Positions 16,782-26,529 of a stretch of 64,000 bases of DNA are shown here, piece by piece. Positions within the stretch are counted from its first letter, which is position 1. Every line of letters begins with the position of its first letter. Location: positions 1,240,001 through 1,304,000 of the forward strand of contig NZ_JBDZDN010000001.1 of NCBI RefSeq assembly GCF_040049215.1, in the 5' to 3' direction. Both the position numbers and the translations under genes were made by a program. The notes under the pieces are model-generated. The model was not told where the DNA came from. It worked only from the letters and a program-made list of their open reading frames with translations, and ran no database searches. Source of the stretch: Mesorhizobium_K sp040049215 (lineage in GTDB: Bacteria; Pseudomonadota; Alphaproteobacteria; Rhizobiales; Rhizobiaceae).

Positions 16782-16986
16782 ATGGCGCGAGAGCACGTGA
16801 TATCGGTGCTCGGGCCGATCGACGAAACCTTGATCGCGGAGGGCTACCGGCGCGTCCCCGGAGGAACCACGCGAGGCGTGGGCGTGGCTCAATGGCGACG
16901 AGGCGTTGATCAACCAGGGGCGACCTCTGCCTGGCACGTGTGTGGCTACCTTGATCGATTTGCTGGAAGTTGACGAGGACGAGTGA
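16782..16986 (+). pseudogene. Small conserved acidic protein, frameshifted
   Basis: The frame from ATG 16782 reads MAREHVISVLGPIDETLIAE, then loses sense. One frame over the sequence continues ATGASPEEPREAWAWLNGD and ends in an acidic LLEVDEDE tail at 16986. Together they match a small conserved protein I know from stress clusters of rhizobia, with about five bases missing around 16845. The function of the intact family is unknown. It could be a real mutation or a sequencing indel. Confidence 0.6.
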
Positions 16987-17118
16987 GTTCCAACGCCTGG
17001 AAGATTGTACCAGCCGGAAATCTTGACGCGCGCCAGGCCGCCAACCATCTCGTAAGCGGGTGCCTGTAACCGCCCGATTGCTTGCTCTCAGACTACAATC
17101 AGAACAGAGGAGGAAGTG

Positions 17119-17447
17119 ATGAACGATATTCGGTTTCCCGAGCCTGTTGTTCTCAAGTTCCAGGCAACGGGAAAGCGCAGCGTTGCGAGCATTTACGAAG
17201 CAATCGAATGCATGGGGCAGCAGTGGCCTCAATGGGCGCGCGGCCGAAGCTGGCGTGCAGCTATCGAATCTGTCGGGACGCCCTCGATGGCTGGCGCAGC
17301 GAACGCGAGGCGCGAAAATCCTTTCTGAAGGCCGCCCGCAAGGCCGGTTTGCTCTCGCGGGGATGGCAAGCTTGCTTGAAACCAGGCTTGGCAGGCAATG
17401 AGCGCGCAGCACCGCTTTTCCGCAGACCTATCAATGAAGCGCGATGA
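17119..17447 (+). pseudogene. DUF982-like small protein, frameshifted
   Basis: Starts well, with GAGGAGG before ATG 17119 and MNDIRFPEPVVLKFQATGKR, the DUF982 N-terminal pattern. At about 17230 the frame shifts; the DUF982 C-terminal half (LACSYRICRDALDGWRSERE then ARKSFLKAARKAGLL) is in another frame. That frame runs on to 17447, overlapping the 3' end of usg on the other strand. An intact DUF982 gene lies at 20751-21032, so this is a decayed relative. Confidence 0.6.
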
Positions 17448-17709
17448 TGCCGTCCACGGCATTCCATTCGGACGGCCTGATCAGCCGATGATGGGCAACG
17501 CGGACGGAGTGGAGCGCGCCTTCGAGCTCGCGCTCCCAATAGCCGAGAAAGCCTTGCAGCGAAGGAAAGTGGGGGGCGAGATCGTATTCCTGCCAGACGA
17601 AGAGCTCCAGGAGGCTCGGATGGTCAGGCAAGTGATAGTGAATCTCGGCGGTCGTCAGGCCGTAGCCTTCCATCTGCAGCCGGAACTCCCGGCTTACTCG
17701 GCTCGCCAT
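17431..17709 (-). CDS. usg: Usg family protein
   Basis: A 92-residue protein with the conserved Usg pattern: EFRLQMEGYGLTTAEIHYHL, PDHPSLLELFVWQEYDLAP and GALHSVRVAHHRLIRPSEW. The family is confined largely to Alphaproteobacteria and was named for its position near trpF. Its function is unknown. Here it follows a small unknown gene at 17731-18069 with a 21-bp gap and likely shares its transcript. Confidence 0.85.
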   Translation of the reverse strand: MASRVSREFRLQMEGYGLTTAEIHYHLPDHPSLLELFVWQEYDLAPHFPSLQGFLGYWERELEGALHSVRVAHHRLIRPSEWNAVDGIIALH

Positions 17710-17730
17710 GCAAGTCTCCTTTCGCTGAAG

Positions 17731-18069
17731 CTAGGCATCAAGTCGCTGAGAGTTCTCGTAGTTCCGCGCACCGCTGGCGGTTGTCGGATGCACGTTGTCG
17801 AGGCTCACGAGGGCGTCCATGATCTCGTCGAAGGAGATGGGGCTTTCCGCGCCGGGCGGCTGGCGCAACGCCGGCATGGATTCAACCGCGCAGGCGTCCG
17901 AGGCCCATGAAGAAAGGATGGCGCGCTTTTCCCGCACATCCAGCGTGCGGTCGGCCAGCACGTCGTCCGGACGCTTGAAGAAGCGCGCCGGCGTCAAAAG
18001 CCGGTCGAGGAAAGGGTCCGAGGTTTCGGGCGCAATTGAAGGGATGATCGGGGCTGGCTTCTTGTCCAT
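17731..18069 (-). CDS. Conserved hypothetical protein upstream of usg
   Basis: A 112-residue soluble protein, MDKKPAPIIPSIAPETSDPF, with a central segment RFFKRPDDVLADRTLDVREK and RAILSSWASDACAVE. The 'DVL..LDVREKRAILSSWASD' pattern recurs in small hypothetical proteins of rhizobia. I assign no function. GGAGG precedes the ATG. It is divergent from groES across about 330 bp containing CIRCE, and forms a two-gene unit with usg. Confidence 0.7.
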   Translation of the reverse strand: MDKKPAPIIPSIAPETSDPFLDRLLTPARFFKRPDDVLADRTLDVREKRAILSSWASDACAVESMPALRQPPGAESPISFDEIMDALVSLDNVHPTTASGARNYENSQRLDA

Positions 18070-18213
18070 CGATGGTCCTCCGCTCGCAGATAAACTCCTG
18101 TTTGTTGGCGCCGAAATCAGCGCTGTGACGACAGAATTTTGGTGAAATTTTCGCCGAGTTCAAGAGGGCGGATGCCTCGTGCGATCGAAAAAATGCGCTA
18201 CGATTACAATGCG

Positions 18214-18240
18214 CTAGCACTCGCCACATGAGAGTGCTAA
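18214..18240. promoter_or_regulatory. CIRCE operator of groESL
   Basis: CTAGCACTC-N9-GAGTGCTAA matches the CIRCE inverted repeat TTAGCACTC-N9-GAGTGCTAA with one mismatch. A TACAAT hexamer 5 bp upstream could be the -10 box. HrcA is the expected repressor; groES starts 157 bp downstream. Confidence 0.92.
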
Positions 18241-18396
18241 AATTTTAGCGTGAACCTCTTGAAATGCCAAATTCCGAAAACTAGCTCGAATTGCGCGCGA
18301 TGCCTGACGAAGGGTCGCAGCGCCCCGCACCGGCCCGACATTGCCGGTCCGGTGTGGAGGAACTTCAAAAATCTGTTTGTCCTGAAGGAGAACGAC

Positions 18397-18711
18397 ATGG
18401 CGTTCCGTCCATTGCATGACCGCATCCTGGTCCGCCGCATCGAGGCCGATGAGAAAACGGCCGGCGGCATCATCATCCCCGACACCGCCAAGGAAAAACC
18501 GCAGCAAGGCGAAGTGATCGCCATCGGCCCCGGCGCGCGCGATGAAAGCGGCAAGCTGGTCGAGCTCGACGTGAAGGTCGGCGACCGCATCCTGTTCGGC
18601 AAGTGGTCCGGCACCGAGATCAAGCTCGACAGCGAAGACCTGCTCATCATGAAGGAAAGCGACGTGATGGGCGTCATCGAGGCGCAGGCTGCGCTGAAGA
18701 AGGCCGCCTGA
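18397..18711 (+). CDS. groES: Co-chaperonin GroES
   Basis: The 104-residue lid of the GroEL folding chamber. It shows the family signature MAFRPLHDRILVRRIEADEK, the mobile loop region KTAGGIIIPDTAKEKPQQGE and EDLLIMKESDVMGVIE. The ATG at 18397 has GAAGGAG 7 bp upstream. A CIRCE element lies in the leader. groEL follows after 53 bp. The C-terminus (QAALKKAA) is a little longer than the shortest homologues. Confidence 0.97.
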   Translation: MAFRPLHDRILVRRIEADEKTAGGIIIPDTAKEKPQQGEVIAIGPGARDESGKLVELDVKVGDRILFGKWSGTEIKLDSEDLLIMKESDVMGVIEAQAALKKAA

Positions 18712-18764
18712 GGCTTTGAAAGAAGAGATCAGTCAACGAAAGCTGCCTAAGAAGGAGTGATCCA

Positions 18765-20393
<1,629 letters not shown>

Positions 20394-20406
20394 CAAGTTC
20401 AAGGCT

Positions 20407-20432
20407 GGCCCGCTCCGCTGAAGGAGCGGGCC
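20407..20432 (+). terminator. Hairpin after groEL
   Basis: GGCCCGCTCC and GGAGCGGGCC form a 10-bp GC stem with a 6-nt loop, 14 bp after the groEL stop. No T-run follows, so termination may be partial. Confidence 0.6.
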
Positions 20433-20459
20433 GTCCCCGATCAAGTGAGAGAGCGATCC

Positions 20460-20669
20460 ATGAATGTCGTCGCAAATGTCGGAACCGTTCCCCCGCCGAA
20501 GCACCAGGCGGGGGAATTCGTCGCCTATGAGGCCGAGTGCAAGGACGTGTTGAGGCCGGTGCTCGATCTCATGGTCGAGACCGCTGTGAAAGCTGGCTGG
20601 CGTCGCAGAACTGTTGCGTCCGCTCTGATGTTTCTTGCGGCCCAGCACGTATCTGCATCGCCAAGCTAA
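20460..20669 (+). CDS. Small hypothetical protein downstream of groEL
   Basis: 69 residues, MNVVANVGTVPPPKHQAGEF, with a helical middle part DVLRPVLDLMVETAVKAGW and RRRTVASALMFLAAQ. No family is recognised with certainty. The ATG at 20460 has a weak purine-rich GAGAG upstream. The region continues into an intact DUF982 gene on the same strand, so both may ride on groESL read-through. Confidence 0.5.
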   Translation: MNVVANVGTVPPPKHQAGEFVAYEAECKDVLRPVLDLMVETAVKAGWRRRTVASALMFLAAQHVSASPS

Positions 20670-20750
20670 CGCGCTTTGGAGATTTTTGCGCCCGCAACGC
20701 GGCAACGACCAACCGGCGCCGTTTTCGGCCCAAGAGCCAAGGAGGTATCT

Positions 20751-21032
20751 ATGCTTGCACAGCCATTCGAAAAGCCAGTTCACTTATGGGTCGGACTTGG
20801 CTTTCCCCGACAACTCAACACCGTGTTCGACGCCTACCAGTTCGCATCGGAGTGGGGCGGCAACAGTCCTGAGCAACGGGCAGCGACCTGTGCATGCAAA
20901 GCCGCGCTTGCCGGTGAGGTAGATCCCGAAACCGCACGGGGTGTTTTCGTCGCGTTTGCGCGAAGTAAGGACATCTTGGTCGAAGATGCGACCATCCCCG
21001 TTTGGAGAAAAGAGCAGCCAAGCCACGTCTGA
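20751..21032 (+). CDS. DUF982 domain protein
   Basis: 93 residues with a perfect AAGGAGG 7 bp before the ATG. The pattern matches DUF982: KPVHLWVGLGFPRQLNTVFD, then ASEWGGNSPEQRAATCACKA and DPETARGVFVAFARSKDI. The family is small, abundant in rhizobia and of unknown function. It sits between groESL and the HtrA protease. A frameshifted relative lies at 17119-17447. Confidence 0.8.
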   Translation: MLAQPFEKPVHLWVGLGFPRQLNTVFDAYQFASEWGGNSPEQRAATCACKAALAGEVDPETARGVFVAFARSKDILVEDATIPVWRKEQPSHV

Positions 21033-21143
21033 GTGTTCGTGAGCTGGGGCCTCGATGGGGCCTCATCTCAATATCCGGCGGCGACGACCCGATATCGCTC
21101 GCCGGAACAAAGGGAAACGAGGAGGATATTCGGGAGTTCGACG

Positions 21144-22508
21144 ATGATCGTTTGCTTGCCAAGGCGGGTGAACCGATTTTTCGCCATTCTGGTTACCGCC
21201 ATTGTTCTTTTGGTTCCCGGGTGCGGCGTCGCGCCCGTGACGGCACAGACCGCCACCGCGCAGATTGCCGACGCACGGCCTCTCGCCGATGTGCTCGAAG
21301 AGGTCACGCCAGCTGTCGTCAACATCGCGGTCACGTCGGGCGCGCCGGCTGAAAACAACCCGCTCTACAACGATCCCTATTTCCGCCGCTTCTTCGACCT
21401 GCCTGAGATGCCGCGCCAGTCACCTAGGATGAGCGCAGGCTCCGGTGTCATCGTCGACGCCGTCCAAGGATACGTCATCACCAATCATCACGTCGTCGAA
21501 GGCGCCAGCGAAATTGCGGTCACGCTCAAGGATCGCCGTCGTTTCACGGCTGAGCTCGTCGGCAGCGACAAGGCGACCGACATCGCCGTCCTGAAGATCG
21601 AAGCAAACAATCTGACCGCGTTGCCGCTCGGCGATCCCGATTCGTTGCGCGTAGGCGATAGCGTGGTCGCCATCGGCAATCCTTTCGGCCTCGGGCAGAC
21701 GGTGACCTCTGGCATCGTGAGCGCGCTGGGGCGAAGCGGCATCAACATCGAAGGATATGAAGACTTCATCCAGACGGATGCATCGATCAATCCGGGCAAT
21801 TCCGGTGGCGCGCTGGTAACGACCACCGGCAGTTTGGTCGGCATCAACACCGCGATCATCGCTCCTGCCGGCGGCAATGTCGGCATCGGCTTCGCTGTGC
21901 CGGTCGACATGGTCTCGGCGGTGATGAAGCAGATCATCGAGCATGGCGAGGTGCGTCGCGGGCGCATCGGCGTCTCGATTCAGGATTTGACACCTGATCT
22001 AGCCGAGGCGCTCGGAATTTCGCAAGCCTACGGCGCGGTGGTCGGAAGCGTGGAAGACAACTCGCCCGCCGCTGCCGCCGGCCTCCAGGCCGGCGACGTG
22101 ATCGTCAGCGTCGACGGAAGCCAAATTTCAGGTTCGGCCGACTTGCGCAACCGCGTCGGCCTTGCGCCGCTCCGGTCCGAGATCGAAATCGGTTATCTGC
22201 GCGACGGCACGCGCCGCACAGTGAAGATGAGTGTTGAAGCCGAGCCCGGTACTTCTGCCGCGGCAATGCCGGACAGGCTTGCAGGCGCTACGTTCCAAGA
22301 CGGTTCTGAAGGTGTCGTCGTGACGGAGGTTGAGCCGGACAGCCCAGCGGCGCAGGCGGGATTGCGCACGGGCGATGTCATCGCGGCCGTCAACCGCACT
22401 CCGGTCTCATCCGCATCCGAACTGGCGCAAGCGGTCCGCAACGCCAAAGGGACGCTCGCGCTCGCACTTTTCCGCGGCGGTGCGCGGTTCTTCCTGGTGA
22501 TCCGATAG
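21144..22508 (+). CDS. HtrA/Deg-family periplasmic serine protease
   Basis: Periplasmic quality-control protease of 454 residues. An N-terminal hydrophobic segment (about 11-27) acts as signal; Cys27 could be lipidated, but the preceding Pro makes this uncertain. Catalytic triad: His116 (ITNHHVVEG), Asp146 (KATDIAVLKI) and Ser220 (NPGNSGGALV). Two PDZ domains follow (about 285-360 and 385-450). The ATG at 21144 has GAGGAGGATA upstream. The next gene starts about 55 bp downstream and encodes a secreted NEW3 protein. Confidence 0.94.
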   Translation: MIVCLPRRVNRFFAILVTAIVLLVPGCGVAPVTAQTATAQIADARPLADVLEEVTPAVVNIAVTSGAPAENNPLYNDPYFRRFFDLPEMPRQSPRMSAGSGVIVDAVQGYVITNHHVVEGASEIAVTLKDRRRFTAELVGSDKATDIAVLKIEANNLTALPLGDPDSLRVGDSVVAIGNPFGLGQTVTSGIVSALGRSGINIEGYEDFIQTDASINPGNSGGALVTTTGSLVGINTAIIAPAGGNVGIGFAVPVDMVSAVMKQIIEHGEVRRGRIGVSIQDLTPDLAEALGISQAYGAVVGSVEDNSPAAAAGLQAGDVIVSVDGSQISGSADLRNRVGLAPLRSEIEIGYLRDGTRRTVKMSVEAEPGTSAAAMPDRLAGATFQDGSEGVVVTEVEPDSPAAQAGLRTGDVIAAVNRTPVSSASELAQAVRNAKGTLALALFRGGARFFLVIR

Positions 22509-22563
22509 GGAGTGATCGGCACTGCGCGTCTATGCAACAGCAACCAAGACAAGGGAGATGAGA

Positions 22564-23775
22564 ATGAAAAAATCCTTTTCAACGATAGTAGCTGCAGGCC
22601 TTGCCACCGTGCTTTTGACACCGCTGCCCGTGACAGCTCAACAGGCAGCCAGTCAGGCTGGGCAGGCTGGCCAACCTGCAGAGCTTTCGGGGTTCTGGCT
22701 GACCACGCCCTACCCGGAACTGGCGATCAAACCCGGCGAAACGGAATCGATCTCGCTTTCGCTGCGCAACGAAAAGCTGCCACCGCAACGCGCTGCGATA
22801 GAGATCTCTGGGGTGCCGCAGGACTGGGACTGGGCGCTCAAGGGGGGCGGCAAGGAAGTGTCGGCGGCAATCGTAGGACCTGATTCCACGGAACGCCTCA
22901 CGCTCGAACTCACGCCGCCGGTCGAAGCCGCCGCAGACAAGTCCTATCCAATCGAGGTGCGGGCCCGCACGGGTGCGGAAACCGTGACGCTGCCCATGAC
23001 AGTGCGGCTCTCGGAGGAAGAGACGACTAACGCCGCCTTGAAACTCGAGCCGGAGCTGCCCGCCCTGCGAGGCACAGCTCGCTCGACCTTCTCCTTCAAG
23101 GTGAACGTCACCAACGACAGCGGCGAAGATGGCCTTTTCAACCTGGCAGCCGACGTCCCGGCGGGCTTCCAGACCCGCTTCAAGAAGGGTTACGGGTCCG
23201 AAGAAATCACCGGTCTTCCGATCGCCGCCGACGCATCGGAGACCGTGACAATCGAGGTTGTGCCGTCCCGCGCAACGCCGGCCGGCCAATATCCGGTCAA
23301 CTTCCAGGTTACCGGAGGCAACCAGAGCGCATCGACCGAGCTCAGTCTCGATGTCACCGGCGAGCCGCAGGTGGCGATCGTCGGGCCGCAAGAACGGCTG
23401 TCCGGCGAAGCCGAAGCCGGCAAGGAGACGAGTTTTACGTTCACTCTTGTCAACAACGGCAGCTCCCCGGCCACTGACCTGGAATTGTCCGCGACCCCAC
23501 CGTCGGACTGGTCCGTCGAATTCGATCCCAAGGAGATGGCGACGCTTGCGCCCAACGCCGCCAGCGAGGTCGCCGTCAAGATCAAGCCGTCAGAGCGCGC
23601 AATAGCCGGCGATTACATGGTCGATGTGCGGGCCGCTGGCGGTTCGGTGTCGGAGGAGGTTCAGTTCCGGACCACGGTGAGAACCTCGACGACGTGGGGT
23701 ATCGCCGGTCTCGGCGTCATTGCCGCCGCGGTCCTTGTTCTTGGTGGCGCTGTGATGAGGTATGGCCGGCGATGA
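22564..23775 (+). CDS. NEW3-domain secreted/membrane-anchored protein of an ABC operon
   Basis: 403-residue exported protein: signal peptide (MKKSFSTIVAAGLATVLLTP, cleaved near TAQQ), three consecutive beta-sandwich domains resembling NPCBM-associated NEW3 domains (for instance SYPIEVRARTGAETVTLPMTV and FTFTLVNNGSSPATDLELSA), and a C-terminal membrane helix (GIAGLGVIAAAVLVLGGAVM) followed by RYGRR. The ATG at 22564 is favoured over one at 22558, which would touch the AAGGGAG site. Its stop overlaps the ABC ATPase start (ATGA). NEW3 proteins of this layout occur with NosY-type ABC transporters; the cargo is unknown. Confidence 0.85.
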   Translation: MKKSFSTIVAAGLATVLLTPLPVTAQQAASQAGQAGQPAELSGFWLTTPYPELAIKPGETESISLSLRNEKLPPQRAAIEISGVPQDWDWALKGGGKEVSAAIVGPDSTERLTLELTPPVEAAADKSYPIEVRARTGAETVTLPMTVRLSEEETTNAALKLEPELPALRGTARSTFSFKVNVTNDSGEDGLFNLAADVPAGFQTRFKKGYGSEEITGLPIAADASETVTIEVVPSRATPAGQYPVNFQVTGGNQSASTELSLDVTGEPQVAIVGPQERLSGEAEAGKETSFTFTLVNNGSSPATDLELSATPPSDWSVEFDPKEMATLAPNAASEVAVKIKPSERAIAGDYMVDVRAAGGSVSEEVQFRTTVRTSTTWGIAGLGVIAAAVLVLGGAVMRYGRR

Positions 23776-24710
23776 GCACGACAGTCATAGAGGCAAAAGG
23801 CCTCGCGAAGCACTATGGGCCAACCGTTGCCGTCGCCGGTATCGACCTCGCGGTGCAAGCCGGAGAAGTGATTGGGCTGCTTGGTCCTAACGGCGCCGGT
23901 AAGACCACCACCATCCTTATGCTGCTCGGCTTGACTGAGCCCAGCGAGGGCAGCGTCCGCATCCTCGGCAAAGACCCGTTGCGCCAGCCACTCCAGGTGA
24001 AGCGTGAGGCTGGCTATCTGCCCGATGCGATCGGCTTTTACGACAGCATGACCGGGAGGGAGAATCTCGCCTACACGGCAAGGCTCGCGGGTCTGTCGCG
24101 CGAGCTTGCACGCGAGCGCATTGCCGCTGCGCTCGACAAGGTGCGTCTGGCGAACGTGGCCGATCGGCCCGCCGGCACATATTCGCGCGGCATGCGACAA
24201 CGGCTCGGGATTGCCGAGCTCCTGATGCGCGACTGCCGGGTGGCGATCCTCGACGAGCCGACGTCAGGTCTGGATCCACAATCCACGCAGGAATTGCTCG
24301 ACTTGATCCAGCAGTTGAGCAGCGACGGCATGACCATCCTGCTGTCATCGCACATGCTCGACGTTGTGCAGTCGATCTGCCACCGGGTCGCGCTGTTCAA
24401 CAGGGGCCGCATCGGTTTCCTTGGCACGATCGAGGAACTGGCCGCCAGAATTGGAGGCGGCGCCTTCATCGTCGACGTCGAGGCGGAAGGGATCGACCTC
24501 GCCGGAATTGCTGCTGCCGCGGAAGGGGTGAAATCGGTCAGCGCGCCCACAAGGGGATTCTGGCAGATCGAGGCGACCCGCGACGTGCGCCCCGAGCTGG
24601 CGCGACTGGTTGTCGAAGCGGGAGGCTCGCTGAAAAATCTCAACCTGCGTCGGGCGCGGCTGGACGAAGCCTACAACAGATATTTCAGGGAGGTTGCCAA
24701 TGCGGCGTGA
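23772..24710 (+). CDS. ABC transporter ATP-binding protein
   Basis: 312-residue ATPase of the NosF/CcmA-like group. Walker A GPNGAGKTTT, Walker B VAILDEPTSGLDP and signature YSRGMRQRLG are all present. A C-terminal extension of about 90 residues resembles the DUF4162-like tail of such exporters. The start overlaps the NEW3 gene by 4 bp and the 3' end overlaps the permease gene, so the three are translationally coupled. Substrate is unknown. Confidence 0.93.
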   Translation: MSTTVIEAKGLAKHYGPTVAVAGIDLAVQAGEVIGLLGPNGAGKTTTILMLLGLTEPSEGSVRILGKDPLRQPLQVKREAGYLPDAIGFYDSMTGRENLAYTARLAGLSRELARERIAAALDKVRLANVADRPAGTYSRGMRQRLGIAELLMRDCRVAILDEPTSGLDPQSTQELLDLIQQLSSDGMTILLSSHMLDVVQSICHRVALFNRGRIGFLGTIEELAARIGGGAFIVDVEAEGIDLAGIAAAAEGVKSVSAPTRGFWQIEATRDVRPELARLVVEAGGSLKNLNLRRARLDEAYNRYFREVANAA

Positions 24711-25653
24711 GGGTTCCCCGCTCAAAGGCGTCGCCACAGTAGCGCTCAAGGAGGCCGCCGACCACATGACAAGTGCCCGCATGCATTTGATGATGTTGCT
24801 CGTTCTTCTGACGGCGATCGGCGCAGTTTACGGCGCCATTGGACGCATACAGGATACCACGGCGGAGGATGCCTACCTGTTCCTCAAGCTGTTTACGGTG
24901 GCGCGCGAGCCGTTGCCTTCTTTCGCGACCTTCGTGGGCTTTCTGCTGCCTTTGGTGGCGATCGCACTCGGCTTCGATGCCATCAACGGCGAATATTCGC
25001 GCCGCACCATGAGCCGGCTGCTCGCCCAGCCGATCTACCGGGATGCCGTTCTCTTCGGCAAGTTCCTGGGCGGACTGCTGGTCATCGCCATCGCGCTGCT
25101 GACGCTCTGGCTGTTGATGACCGGGCTCGGCATCCTTTTCCTCGGCCTTCCGCCCTCAGGTGCGGACATCGTGCGTGGTCTGGCCTATCTGGCCGCGACG
25201 CTCGCCTATGGCGGCGTGTGGCTCGCGCTGGCCATCGCCTTCTCGACCGTAATCCGTTCGCCGGCCACCTCGGCGCTTGCGGCCCTGTCGGCCTGGCTGG
25301 TGCTGACGGTCTTTTGGGGCATGATCGCACCGTTGATTGCCGGCGCCATCGTGCCGATCGATCCGCTCAACCCGATGACCGTGCTTACCCAGTTCGAATG
25401 GCAGCAGTCGATCGCCCGCATCTCCCCGCAGACGCTATACGGCGAGGTGACCGCCATGCTGCTCGATCCGGCGGCGCGATCCGTCGGCCCGCTGTTTTAC
25501 GATCAACTCGAAGGCGCGGTCATAGGAGCTCCGCTGCCGACGGCGCAAAGCCTGCTTATTGTCTGGCCACAGATCTCCGGTCTGATCGCAGCGATGCTCA
25601 TCTTGTTCACGGTCGCCTATGTCGTCTACCAGCGGCAGGAGGTGCGGGCATGA
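24700..25653 (+). CDS. ABC transporter permease, NosY-like
   Basis: 317-residue integral membrane protein with about six helices, of the ABC-2 class. DAINGEYSRRTMSRLLAQPI is the typical cytoplasmic motif after the second helix (compare NosY). The ATG at 24700 overlaps the ATPase gene by 11 bp. It ends in an ATGA overlap with a small HTH-like gene. With the NEW3 protein and ATPase it forms an export-like complex of unknown function. Confidence 0.9.
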   Translation: MRREGSPLKGVATVALKEAADHMTSARMHLMMLLVLLTAIGAVYGAIGRIQDTTAEDAYLFLKLFTVAREPLPSFATFVGFLLPLVAIALGFDAINGEYSRRTMSRLLAQPIYRDAVLFGKFLGGLLVIAIALLTLWLLMTGLGILFLGLPPSGADIVRGLAYLAATLAYGGVWLALAIAFSTVIRSPATSALAALSAWLVLTVFWGMIAPLIAGAIVPIDPLNPMTVLTQFEWQQSIARISPQTLYGEVTAMLLDPAARSVGPLFYDQLEGAVIGAPLPTAQSLLIVWPQISGLIAAMLILFTVAYVVYQRQEVRA

Positions 25654-26099
25654 TTGCCAGCCGGTTGCGCGAGTGTTTGAAGACGCTGAGATGGGATGCT
25701 TGGGATCTTGCGGAAGTTCTCTCCCGCGAAAGAAGAGAAGCAGAGGCATGGCTCGATGGGCGAGCGAGGGTTCCGCTCACGGTCGCTGCCTGGCTTGAGG
25801 CATTGGTGAGGGCGCATCAGACTTTGCCGCCCCCACCGCTCTCCAGCGAGGTCAAGACGCCGATTGAGGCCGCGGATGCAAGTCTTACCATTGAAAGCGG
25901 GGAGGCCTGTCGGCGTGTGCCTGCGGCACACGGATTCTGTCCACGCCGCACTCGCCGCGAACCAGTCAAGCGCCCGGCCGCCAGCGCGATGAAAAGAGCA
26001 GCAAGGATCACACCCGCTTTAGGAAACCGGTCGACATCCTTGTGGGATGCGGTTTTCCCAGAAGGTCGAATGCGCGATGGAGGCTTGCATCCTTCTTGA
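25650..26099 (+). CDS. Putative helix-turn-helix protein at end of NEW3-ABC operon
   Basis: 149 residues. The first 60 (RLRECLKTLRWDAWDLAEVL, then AEAWLDGRARVPLTVAAWLE) read like a Cro/C1-type helix-turn-helix. The rest is low-complexity, Pro/Arg-rich and has no family, so the natural protein may once have ended earlier. The start overlaps the permease stop (ATGA), which supports expression. The role, perhaps local regulation, is inference. Confidence 0.6.
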   Translation: MIASRLRECLKTLRWDAWDLAEVLSRERREAEAWLDGRARVPLTVAAWLEALVRAHQTLPPPPLSSEVKTPIEAADASLTIESGEACRRVPAAHGFCPRRTRREPVKRPAASAMKRAARITPALGNRSTSLWDAVFPEGRMRDGGLHPS

Positions 26100-26529
26100 G
26101 GACTGGCCGGCGGCGATCGCAATAGAGCACATTCGGTCGCGCTCAACGCTGCAAAGCCGCGATCGCTGGCCTCATCGATTCGGAAACGGCGCGCGCGACT
26201 TTCATTGCCTTTGCAGAAAGGGGCGGAACCCTCATCTCAAGCCAGGTACCCACTGTGTCGCTGGAACGTCTTACGACTCATGTTGCCCTTTAAGTCTGGT
26301 CCCCGAGTTCTTTCAGTACGCCGAACCAAATGGCGCCACCGTTGTAACGCGATCGTCGGTCAGCTTTTGGAGACCGGGAAGGCTGTCTCAATGACCGATA
26401 TGAGGCGCAAAGCCGACGTTGGTGTTACCCCGGTGTTACCCAGTCAATACAACCGACGCTCAACGCATGAGAATGTGTGGGTATCAACCCTGCGACTCCC
26501 GCCTTTCGCAGGCAGAGGTCAGGGTTTGT
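26100..26529. other. Intergenic region at border of integrative element
   Basis: About 430 bp between the NEW3-ABC operon and the end of the integrase gene. No gene, tRNA or obvious direct repeat is visible. If the element has an attachment site, it should lie here or near 30500, but I cannot define it. Confidence 0.45.

Noticed and set aside
26100..26529. tRNA or tmRNA end as integration site next to the integrase
   Set aside because: A GACTCCCGCC string near 26495 looks a little like a T-arm, but no cloverleaf or acceptor stem can be built.
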